DNA of 5,165 bases. Source: Eubacteriales Family XIII. Incertae Sedis bacterium (GTDB lineage Bacteria > Bacillota_A > Clostridia > Peptostreptococcales > Anaerovoracaceae). The notes under the pieces are model-generated. The model was not told where the DNA came from and did no database searches. It worked only from the letters and a program-made list of their open reading frames with translations. The number at the start of each line of letters is the position of its first letter. Positions within the stretch are counted from its first letter, which is position 1. The position numbers and the translations under genes were made by a program. The DNA lies in assembly GCA_031280075.1 (NCBI GenBank), contig JAITHG010000240.1:1-5165 (forward strand). Direction: 5' to 3'. Of the stretch, positions 1-5,165 are shown piece by piece.

Positions 1-917
1 GTGAGCGAATACTCCACCTCATAGTCATACGCGCCGACAGGCGCACCTGCTTTCGCATCGACGTAGAAAACATCCTCGCCGGGGAGGAACTCAAATCCGC
101 CCTCGGCACGCAGTTTCCATGCGTGGTACGAAAAATAGCCCAAATCATGACCGGCGGCCATGACACGGATGTCGAATACTGTGGAGGGATCCACGACGGC
201 TTCTCCCGCATGGATGAACCGGAGCTTCGCCTTGACACCCTCTAGCGCAGGGCCGTGGTTTGCCACGCCCAGGAATTTCTTTCCATAGCCCTCACCCTCC
301 TCGTCCGGCAGCACTGTGAGGGTGCGGGCATCCACGATGGTTTCGAGAATGCGGAACGGCACGGGGTCAGATTCGGCGGCATCGTACAGCACGCCCGAAG
401 CGTCCTTCCCTGCAGACAGGAAACCCTTCACCCAGTAGACGGCACCGGGCACGTGCGCAAGCCTGCCCCAGTCTGTGTACTGTCCATAGGCATCCATGCT
501 GTACAGGAACTGCGACGCGCCCAGATGCGACTGCGACACGACCCGCACGCGCGGGGTCTCTGCAGGATAGATGTCCTCGGCCTCCATATAGATATAGCCC
601 GGTTGGGCGCAGATGCTGACAACACCCGGCTCGATGGACGGGGACGTTGCCGGGCTTGGCGCGTCTGCATCGGCATCCGTCCCAATGGCATCCTCGGCGA
701 CCTCGGCTGCCTCTCCGTCCAGAGCGGCTTCAGGCGCTTCCGTCACAACAATCCCTTGCTCCAATACAAGCGGATCTGCGGCTTCGTCCTCCGCCGCAAA
801 GATCGCGGCGGGACCCAGCACAGCAGCGAAGACAAAAAACAGGACAACGGCAACAGCGCCCGCTTTTACACGGCCGCGCCTCCCAAAAATCGAGATTGCT
901 CGTCGTTCTCCTGCCAT
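1..917 (-). CDS. Secreted protein of unknown function (3' end cut by the window edge)
   Basis: An open frame runs from ATG at 917 to the left edge with no stop, giving 305 complete codons, so the C-terminus is missing. GGAG at 926-923 lies 5 bases before the ATG, and the upstream in-frame codon at 950-948 is TGA, so the start is well fixed. The N-terminus is a long signal peptide: a basic region (RR at 5-6 and 13-14, K18), a hydrophobic core at about 20-40, and a probable cleavage site near AIFAA (38-42). Residues 43-95 form an acidic, Ala/Pro-rich stretch that looks unstructured. From about 98 the chain becomes aromatic-rich and beta-like (GYIYME, YGQYTDW, VYWVKGF, GYFSYHAW, GAYDYEVEY), suggesting one or more beta-sandwich domains. 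I recognise no family and see no catalytic motif. It is the third gene of a likely operon, 40 bases after its neighbour with no terminator between. A C-terminal anchor could lie outside the window. Confidence 0.85.
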   Translation of the reverse strand, partial: MAGERRAISIFGRRGRVKAGAVAVVLFFVFAAVLGPAAIFAAEDEAADPLVLEQGIVVTEAPEAALDGEAAEVAEDAIGTDADADAPSPATSPSIEPGVVSICAQPGYIYMEAEDIYPAETPRVRVVSQSHLGASQFLYSMDAYGQYTDWGRLAHVPGAVYWVKGFLSAGKDASGVLYDAAESDPVPFRILETIVDARTLTVLPDEEGEGYGKKFLGVANHGPALEGVKAKLRFIHAGEAVVDPSTVFDIRVMAAGHDLGYFSYHAWKLRAEGGFEFLPGEDVFYVDAKAGAPVGAYDYEVEYSL

Positions 918-957
918 CGTGTCTCCGATTGTCTGCCCTCTACTACATCATATATAT

Positions 958-1794
958 CTATAGTTCGTCCACACCTTCCGGATTTAAAGGGTTTCCTTCA
1001 TCTTTCTTCCCTGCCCGTGCATTGTTTTTTTGCACGCGGGCAGCCGAGCGCTTGCGCAGCCGGAACATATTGTACACCACGAAGATGAGCGCCGCACCGA
1101 GGACGATCTCCGCTATGACGAGACGACCGACGGGAATGCCGCCGCCACCGGTGGCACCGTCGATCCGTTCGAAACTCACGCGCACCCGGAACAGGACGTA
1201 CCCTGCATTGTCCGCACCGGGGGGCACGATTCCGTCCGGCTCCTCATACCCGATCAGCGCACCTTCCTCGCTGATGATGGTATCGGGAAGCGCCACCCCG
1301 CCCTCGGGTGTCCCCGGCGTGAGCAGGACGCTGCTGCCCTCCAGATAATAGATGATAAACTCCTTGTCTCCGAAGAAGTGCACATCGTCCCAGATCTTGG
1401 GCGGATTTGCGTTGGTGGCGGAGATCGTAGCGCTCAGCTTCGTGTCCTTTAGGAAGCCCTGGCTGAAGATGACGTTCGTCTTCGCTTCGAGGGCGTTCCA
1501 CCGCGAGCCTTTCTCCGCATCGTTGCAGAAGTAGACCTGGACGTAGTAGTCGCCGCCCTTGGTCACTTCGAGCTCGTTCGTCCAAGCATCCTCCGGTCCA
1601 TCGACAGGGCGGGCGAGCACAAAATCACGCTCATCCCCGCGCTGGGGGCTGTCGGACAGGGAGTTGAACACGACCTCGTCCGGCGGATCCTTCACCGAAT
1701 AGATCTCGCGGTCGGGTCCCCAGCCCGAGAGTGCGAGGACGGCGGCGATGAGGCAGAGGACTGCCGCCGCCGTTGCTGTCCGACGCTTGTTCAT
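958..1794 (-). CDS. Single-TM surface protein with a conserved GDERxF-type extracellular domain
   Basis: A complete 278-residue protein. The start ATG (1794) overlaps the upstream TGA stop as ATGA, and AGAGG at 1803-1799 precedes it by 4 bases, so translational coupling is likely. Residues 1-24 are a signal peptide with a basic start (NKRR) and a hydrophobic core. It ends in LSGW, which resembles a lipobox with Trp25 in place of Cys. Residues about 40-212 form one extracellular domain with GDERDF (53-58), YYVQVYF (83-89), ATNANPPKIWDDV (126-138), GVALPDTI (166-173), GALIGYEEPDG (178-188) and GYVLFRVRVSF (198-208). I recall this pattern, including an ANP..WDD and GALIGY..DG core, from uncharacterised surface proteins of gut Firmicutes and Actinobacteria, but cannot name or verify the family. 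A Gly-rich hinge (214-219) leads to one TM helix (about 225-244) and a basic cytoplasmic tail (RLRKRS onwards). It is probably a type I membrane protein: ectodomain out, tail in. It may act with the lipoprotein encoded just upstream. Function unknown. Confidence 0.9.
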   Translation of the reverse strand: MNKRRTATAAAVLCLIAAVLALSGWGPDREIYSVKDPPDEVVFNSLSDSPQRGDERDFVLARPVDGPEDAWTNELEVTKGGDYYVQVYFCNDAEKGSRWNALEAKTNVIFSQGFLKDTKLSATISATNANPPKIWDDVHFFGDKEFIIYYLEGSSVLLTPGTPEGGVALPDTIISEEGALIGYEEPDGIVPPGADNAGYVLFRVRVSFERIDGATGGGGIPVGRLVIAEIVLGAALIFVVYNMFRLRKRSAARVQKNNARAGKKDEGNPLNPEGVDEL

Positions 1795-2246
1795 CCTACC
1801 TCTACTTCACCGACCGGCGCGTTGTCCACATAGATGACAGCCTGTGCCTTTTCGGCATTGTACATGAAGCAGGTCTGGGTGAGCCCGAGGATGGGGATGT
1901 CGATCGCCTCTCCGGTCGAATTCGGATCGGCACCTGCGCCTGCCGGCGTCAGGGTGCCCAAGATGTTGTAATCCGTAATCTTCTCTTCCTCGGCTTTCTT
2001 CAGCGCCTGCTTGACGCAGTAGCGCGCGATCCCGGCCCGCTGATCCTCCGTGAGACCTTTCCAGTCTGTGTCGTTCTTGATAACAGCGGTGTAATTCCGC
2101 ACGATGAGATTGCCGATGTTTGAGTCATACGGGTCGATGCGAACCATATAGTCCTTGTACTTGCTGTCTCCATCGCAGCCCCCCAGTGGCAACACTGCAG
2201 CCATGAGGAGCAGCGCGCATACCAACAACATCACGGTTTTCTTCAT
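1791..2246 (-). CDS. Small lipoprotein of unknown function
   Basis: A complete 151-residue protein, first gene of the likely three-gene operon. The start is supported by a very strong Shine-Dalgarno, AAGGGAGGA at 2259-2251, with 5 bases between GGAGG plus A and the ATG. The N-terminus (MKKTVMLL, hydrophobic core to residue 20) is a lipoprotein signal peptide ending in LGGC, so Cys24 would be lipidated and cleavage leaves a 128-residue mature protein. The mature part starts with a charged linker (DGDSKYKDY). It contains a Lys/Glu-rich helical stretch (about 67-90, with KKAEEEK), then a Gly/Pro/Ala turn region (100-112) and a beta-like C-terminus (AVIYVDNAPVGEVEVG). Two further cysteines (C77, C126) could form a disulphide. 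No family, catalytic motif or ligand site is recognised, and it does not have the length or shape of an ABC-transporter binding protein. Its stop overlaps the start of the next gene by four bases. Confidence 0.9.
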   Translation of the reverse strand: MKKTVMLLVCALLLMAAVLPLGGCDGDSKYKDYMVRIDPYDSNIGNLIVRNYTAVIKNDTDWKGLTEDQRAGIARYCVKQALKKAEEEKITDYNILGTLTPAGAGADPNSTGEAIDIPILGLTQTCFMYNAEKAQAVIYVDNAPVGEVEVG

Positions 2247-2250
2247 TGAA

Positions 2251-2259
2251 TCCTCCCTT
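2251..2259 (-). promoter_or_regulatory. Strong Shine-Dalgarno of the lipoprotein gene
   Basis: The minus strand reads AAGGGAGGA followed by TTCA and ATG. It is an almost ideal match to the 16S rRNA tail and fixes the lipoprotein start at 2246. Confidence 0.85.
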
Positions 2260-2276
2260 GCCGCGACAAACGGCTC

Positions 2277-2289
2277 AAAACACTGTTTT
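2277..2289. promoter_or_regulatory. Small perfect palindrome, possible operator
   Basis: AAAACA-C-TGTTTT is a 13-base inverted repeat with perfect 6-base arms, 30 to 42 bases upstream of the lipoprotein ATG and downstream of the predicted transcription start. This is a sensible place for a roadblock-type operator, but I recognise no known regulator consensus. A short AT-rich palindrome can arise by chance. Confidence 0.25.
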
Positions 2290-2313
2290 TCCCGCTATCC
2301 CCCCCGAGCGGGA
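2290..2313 (-). promoter_or_regulatory. Leader hairpin with a seven-G loop
   Basis: In the minus-strand transcript UCCCGCU (2313-2307) pairs perfectly with AGCGGGA (2296-2290) around a ten-base loop that contains seven consecutive G (2305-2299). It is followed by A and not U, so it is not a terminator in this direction. It sits within the first few bases after the predicted start site and could stabilise the 5' end of the mRNA. The CUCCC in its 5' arm could also pair with GGGAG of the downstream ribosome binding site. Confidence 0.4.
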
Positions 2314-2324
2314 GAGGCAGTAAT

Positions 2325-2355
2325 AGTATATCACAACAATTTGCATTTTGCACAA
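2325..2355 (-). promoter_or_regulatory. Predicted sigma-70-type promoter of the lipoprotein operon (extended -10)
   Basis: The minus strand reads TGATATACT, an extended -10 (TG at 2333-2332, TATACT at 2330-2325). A TTGTGC at 2355-2350 is the best -35-like hexamer, but its 19-base spacer is long. The TGn element could compensate for this. Transcription would start near 2318, leaving a leader of about 70 bases before the lipoprotein ATG. The promoter lies directly after the terminator of the upstream gene in an AT-rich stretch. Confidence 0.55.
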
Positions 2356-2366
2356 GCGTGCCCGGT

Positions 2367-2399
2367 GAAAACGGATGCGCTGCCATAGGCAACGCATCC
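2367..2399 (-). terminator. Probable intrinsic terminator of the large surface protein gene
   Basis: About 56 bases after the stop, the minus-strand transcript can fold GGAUGCG (2399-2393) with CGCAUCC (2379-2373) and UGCC with GGCA, around a UAU loop. The position between the two stems is a U-G wobble in the minus-strand RNA but a C-A mismatch in the plus-strand RNA, so the 12-pair stem is continuous only in the minus direction. It is followed by GUUUUC (2372-2367) and preceded by an A-rich run. The U-tract is short, so termination may be incomplete. Confidence 0.65.
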
Positions 2400-2454
2400 T
2401 TCCTTCCTTTTACTTATTCATCGTGTCGGTGTCTTGTGTCCGAACCTGCGCGGC

Positions 2455-5165
2455 TCAGTCCAAGACCTCCATGTCATCCGGTCTGTTGCCCGTGAGCACG
2501 AGCACCGTCGAGATGAACTGGACGACTGCGATGACTGCGAAGATCCACGTATTGGCATCGACCATCTGCATCCCTTCACTGAAGCGCTGCGTAATGAGCA
2601 GGAGCACCAGCGAGAACACTCCGCCGACGATGCTGATGATCCTCAGGACCGATACAGTCCCGCGGTATGCACCGCCCTTTCCGCCGTCCACGAATGCCTG
2701 ACCCATGCCGCGATCCTTCCTGCGGAAGTAGGTCGAGATGAGCACGGCCGTGAGTACGAGCGAGAGCAGTGCGCAGATGAGGTCGATGAGCGACCAGCCT
2801 GCTACCGGCTCGGGCTCCGGGATCACCGGGGGAGTCAAAGGCGGCTGCTCTTCCGGCACAATTGCAGTCTCCGTCGGCACATAGACGATCGTGGGCACGG
2901 TGACGACCTCCGGTGGCGGCGTCTCGCCCGGCACGTTGTTCACGATGACCGTGGGCGGAGGCGTGACCGGTGCCGGCGGCGTCGGGACGGGATCCGGCTC
3001 GTCCGGCTCGGGCACCGGGATGCGGTTCCACTGTGCGTAGACCCGGATGTTGCCCGTTACGACCGTCGATGCCGTGAAGCTCGAACCCCTGCCGTTCGCG
3101 AGCGTGTTCCACCCTGTGAACGTGTAGTTCGTGCGGGTGGGGCTGCGCGGCAGCGAATCGATGGTCCTGTTCGGCTCGAGCACCTGCTTCGTGCTCACGT
3201 CGGCAAGCCTGCCGCCGTTCACGTCGAAGGTGACCGTATAGATGTAACCTGTTATGGTGGCATTGATGCTGGTGCGGACTGCCGTATTCTCCTGCACCGC
3301 GATGCGGATGCCCTTGTACGTCCCCACGAGCCTCTTGTAGCCCACGTTGTCCGTCACGACGACCGGGACGTAGGAGCCGGTGGAGAGCTTGAATGCCTGC
3401 GCCCTCGAGCGCGTCAGGATCTCGGCGTTCGTGCCGGTGGCGACGCTCGCCGCGACGGTGTAGTCCTCCGCGTAGATGGCGTAGTCGCCGATGACAGTCC
3501 AGTTGCCCACGAAGATCGTGTGCGGACCGGCCGAGGTGACGTTGCCGTCGCTGTCGCTCAGGACGTAGTTGTACCTGTACACACCCGGCACGGCCGTGTT
3601 GAGCGGCGCGCTGCCCGATGCCACGTAGATCTGCACGCTGCCTGTGCCGAGCCAGTAATCCTCGGCATCGCCTGCAGACTGGATCGCCTGCCGCGGGTCA
3701 TACGTGCTGTTCAGCGGGATCATGATGCTCGGGCTGACCGTGAGCCACGGCCTGCCGGCCTGACTGATGCGCACCGTCTTCGTCACCTTGGTACCGGGCT
3801 CGCGCTCGACGGCGAAGGTCACCCGGAAGGTGTCGCCCTCTGCGAAGCGGCCCAGCTTGGCGGACATGCCGCCGTCGTCCACGATGATCGCTCCGGAGGT
3901 CGCTGCCGATGGGAGGAGCCTCCAGATCTGCACGCCGCAGCTCGCGGCGAGCCTGCTGGTCATGTTGGCAGCCGTGAGACCGTTCGCGGCACCGATGTTG
4001 AGCCTGGCATCGCTCGCGCCGATGGCGTACTTGGTGCCGACGACGGGATCTGGTACATTGGTCGAGATAGCCGTGATGCGCCATGGGGCTGCAGCCAGTG
4101 TCTTGCCGACTACCGTGAGCTCGATCGGGTAGTTGCCCGCCGGCGCCTGCGCCCTGTAGGCACCCTTCGTCACTACGGCGACATTGAGTAGCGCACCCTT
4201 CGATGTCACTGCATACGCAGCAGACTCACGGATGATCTCGTCGTCTGTGCCTGTGATATCCAAGCGGTACTTCACGTAATCGCGCGCGTAGTAGGCAAAT
4301 CCATCAGGATCGACGACGATGGGACCGACCACCACGACCCGATCCTGCGGCATGGCTTCATTGCCATCTTCGTCCGTCACACGGTAGGTCACGATGTACG
4401 TGCCCATGACGTTCTGGTCGATGGCGGAAATGCTCACGCGATCCTGACCGCTGTTGGCCAACATGGCGTAGGTCATCGTGACCTTCGAACGGACATCGCC
4501 CTCGTCCGGGTCGTGCGCCTGCACGCCGGACATCAGTTGCCCCCTCGTTACGATCTGCGAGGTTGCGGTCTCCGGCAGTGCCAAGATGCCGCCCGGGGTG
4601 ATGACGGGAGGCTTCCCGCTGATCACCCGGATGTCGACGAAGGTCGTGAGCGGCTCACGCTGGCTGTTCTTCACGGCATCTGGGTCGTCCACCGCGAAGG
4701 TGACGCGATAGGTGCCACCGATGCTCGAGAAGGTCGCGGGCTGGTAGTCCTTGATGATGCTGACGATGCGGACGTTCTTGCCCTCGATGTCCTTCTTCAG
4801 GAGCTTCCATGCTTCCGCCTTCGTCGCATTGATGATGCCCGCGTTGCCTTGGGCTGCGACGGCGGCCGCCTGGGCCGTACGCAGTTCGATGTCGTTCGCG
4901 CCGATGACGAAGCGATCCTGTCTCTCGTCATTGTCGGCATCGAACGGGCTTGCCGCTTCCTCGGTGCGAGTTTTTGCTGTGAGCGCACCGTCGATGGCTC
5001 TGCCCTTCAGCGGAGTATTCCGCGAAACGCCGAGCAGGAAGTCCTTGTACACGCCCACTGCCTTGATGTAGGCAGGAGTAGAGTTCACTAGGACGGCAGG
5101 CGTGGTCGTCGTGCCGAAGTAAATGCTGCTGAGAGAGATGTTGATCGCCGTCGCATTGGAGAGCG
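2455..5165 (-). CDS. Large modular surface protein with Ig-like blocks, InlB-type repeat, Pro-rich stalk and three-TM anchor (5' end cut)
   Basis: The frame is open from the right edge to TGA at 2457-2455, giving 902 visible residues. The GTG at 5088 is internal: it has no Shine-Dalgarno or signal peptide, and the frame continues upstream. Residues 1-84 are unassigned, with an acidic DADNDER patch. Two copies of a three-module block follow (about 85-367 and 378-639). In each, the middle module ends in a DUF5011/HYR-like strand pattern (YRVTDEDGN, YVLSDSDGN). Residues 641-712 match a Listeria-Bacteroides/InlB B-type repeat (Flg_new): TVTFDVNGG, a middle containing YTFTGWNT, and a final VYAQW. 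A Pro/Glu/Val-rich stalk (715-787) leads to GWSLIDL and TM1 (about 791-812), a stop-transfer RRKDRG, then TM2 (about 840-858) and TM3 (about 873-891) with a short acidic end. There is no LPXTG sorting signal. The expected role is an adhesin-like protein held in the membrane and spanning the wall. No enzymatic domain is seen in the visible part, and the ligand is unknown. Confidence 0.92.
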   Translation of the reverse strand, partial: LSNATAINISLSSIYFGTTTTPAVLVNSTPAYIKAVGVYKDFLLGVSRNTPLKGRAIDGALTAKTRTEEAASPFDADNDERQDRFVIGANDIELRTAQAAAVAAQGNAGIINATKAEAWKLLKKDIEGKNVRIVSIIKDYQPATFSSIGGTYRVTFAVDDPDAVKNSQREPLTTFVDIRVISGKPPVITPGGILALPETATSQIVTRGQLMSGVQAHDPDEGDVRSKVTMTYAMLANSGQDRVSISAIDQNVMGTYIVTYRVTDEDGNEAMPQDRVVVVGPIVVDPDGFAYYARDYVKYRLDITGTDDEIIRESAAYAVTSKGALLNVAVVTKGAYRAQAPAGNYPIELTVVGKTLAAAPWRITAISTNVPDPVVGTKYAIGASDARLNIGAANGLTAANMTSRLAASCGVQIWRLLPSAATSGAIIVDDGGMSAKLGRFAEGDTFRVTFAVEREPGTKVTKTVRISQAGRPWLTVSPSIMIPLNSTYDPRQAIQSAGDAEDYWLGTGSVQIYVASGSAPLNTAVPGVYRYNYVLSDSDGNVTSAGPHTIFVGNWTVIGDYAIYAEDYTVAASVATGTNAEILTRSRAQAFKLSTGSYVPVVVTDNVGYKRLVGTYKGIRIAVQENTAVRTSINATITGYIYTVTFDVNGGRLADVSTKQVLEPNRTIDSLPRSPTRTNYTFTGWNTLANGRGSSFTASTVVTGNIRVYAQWNRIPVPEPDEPDPVPTPPAPVTPPPTVIVNNVPGETPPPEVVTVPTIVYVPTETAIVPEEQPPLTPPVIPEPEPVAGWSLIDLICALLSLVLTAVLISTYFRRKDRGMGQAFVDGGKGGAYRGTVSVLRIISIVGGVFSLVLLLITQRFSEGMQMVDANTWIFAVIAVVQFISTVLVLTGNRPDDMEVLD
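3247..4032 (-). repeat. Protein-level repeat block 2 (modules A2-B2-C2) of the large surface protein
   Basis: Second block, in the same order. A2 (4032-3763) begins KYAIGASDARL and ends GDTFRVTFAV, matching A1. B2 (3753-3505) begins RPWLTVSP and ends VLSDSDGNVT, matching B1. C2 (3501-3247) has IYAEDY, GTNAEIL, SRAQAF and VGTYKGIRIAV, matching C1. Similarity is clear in key positions but low overall, so this is an old duplication and not a recent tandem copy. More blocks may lie upstream of the window. Confidence 0.7.
4063..4911 (-). repeat. Protein-level repeat block 1 (modules A1-B1-C1) of the large surface protein
   Basis: First of two diverged blocks. A1 (4911-4618) begins RFVIGANDIEL and ends in GGTYRVTFAV plus a strand. 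B1 (4614-4321) begins PPVITPGG and ends TYRVTDEDGNEA, resembling DUF5011/HYR-type Ig-like domains. C1 (4317-4063) has YYARDY, GTDDEII, an Ala-rich helix and AGNYPIELTV. Modules A and C share the plan A-x-D start, helix, then G-x-Y-x-hydrophobic strand, so they may be members of one domain family alternating with B. Boundaries come from aligning the block by eye with block 2. Confidence 0.7.

Noticed and set aside
918..957. Separate promoter (TATGAT in the AT-rich gap) for the last gene
   Set aside because: A -10-like TATGAT exists, but no acceptable -35 lies at 16-18 bases. The short gap with no terminator fits read-through better.
255..1348. Overlapping plus-strand open frames at 255-1088 and 647-1348
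   Set aside because: They lie opposite two minus-strand genes with good ribosome binding sites and signal peptides, cross the intergenic gap, and have low-complexity Arg/Ser/Pro-rich translations.
2350..2361. GCAC-AAGC-GTGC inverted repeat over the -35 region as an operator
   Set aside because: Four-base arms are too short to separate from chance, and no consensus is recognised.
2373..2399. The stem-loop as a bidirectional terminator
   Set aside because: No plus-strand gene precedes it. In plus-strand RNA the stem is broken by a C-A mismatch, and the following run is TTCCTTCC with no clean U-tract nearby.
2434..4191. Plus-strand open frame of 585 codons opposite the surface protein gene
   Set aside because: Its translation is rich in Arg, Asp, His, Ala and Val with no domain logic, signal or sensible start. 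The minus-strand frame shows clear modules and TM helices. It is a codon-bias shadow in GC-rich DNA.
5086..5088. GTG as the start of the large surface protein
   Set aside because: There is no Shine-Dalgarno and no signal peptide after it, and the frame stays open upstream to the window edge, so the true start is outside.
4513..5091. Plus-strand open frame opposite the right end of the surface protein gene
   Set aside because: Arg/Asp/Val-rich shadow translation without recognisable features. The opposite strand has a continuous modular protein.

Overview
The window carries four protein-coding genes. All are on the minus strand and all appear to encode exported or envelope-anchored proteins. 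I recognise no enzyme, RNA gene, mobile element, CRISPR array or origin. The DNA is GC-rich (about 60 % by eye), ribosome binding sites are strong GGAGG types, and membrane anchors and a lipobox are easy to see. The large surface protein combines Ig-like modules, a Listeria-Bacteroides (InlB-type) repeat, a proline-rich stalk and a three-helix C-terminal anchor. From memory, this combination is typical of gut-dwelling Gram-positive anaerobes such as Coriobacteriia (Eggerthella relatives) or high-GC Clostridia. That placement is a guess from architecture, not from a marker gene.

Reading in the direction of transcription (right to left), the window opens inside a very large surface protein gene (5165 down to 2455) whose start lies beyond the right edge. 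The visible 902 residues contain two successive three-module blocks, then one InlB-type repeat, a Pro-rich linker and three hydrophobic helices. A stem-loop at 2373-2399 probably terminates its transcript.

An extended -10 promoter (about 2325-2355) follows at once. Its roughly 70-base leader holds a hairpin with a seven-G loop and a small perfect palindrome. This promoter would drive three genes: a small lipoprotein (2246 to 1791), a signal-peptide plus single-TM protein (1794 to 958, with its start overlapping the previous stop as ATGA), and, after 40 bases, a secreted protein (917 to beyond position 1, cut by the left edge).

The likely operon therefore makes a lipid-anchored, a TM-anchored and a secreted (or distally anchored) product next to a giant modular surface protein. 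The simplest reading is an accessory cell-surface locus, perhaps for adhesion or envelope assembly. No catalytic motif or known system is visible and the function is unknown. All four reading frames look intact; the two outer genes are partial only because the window ends.
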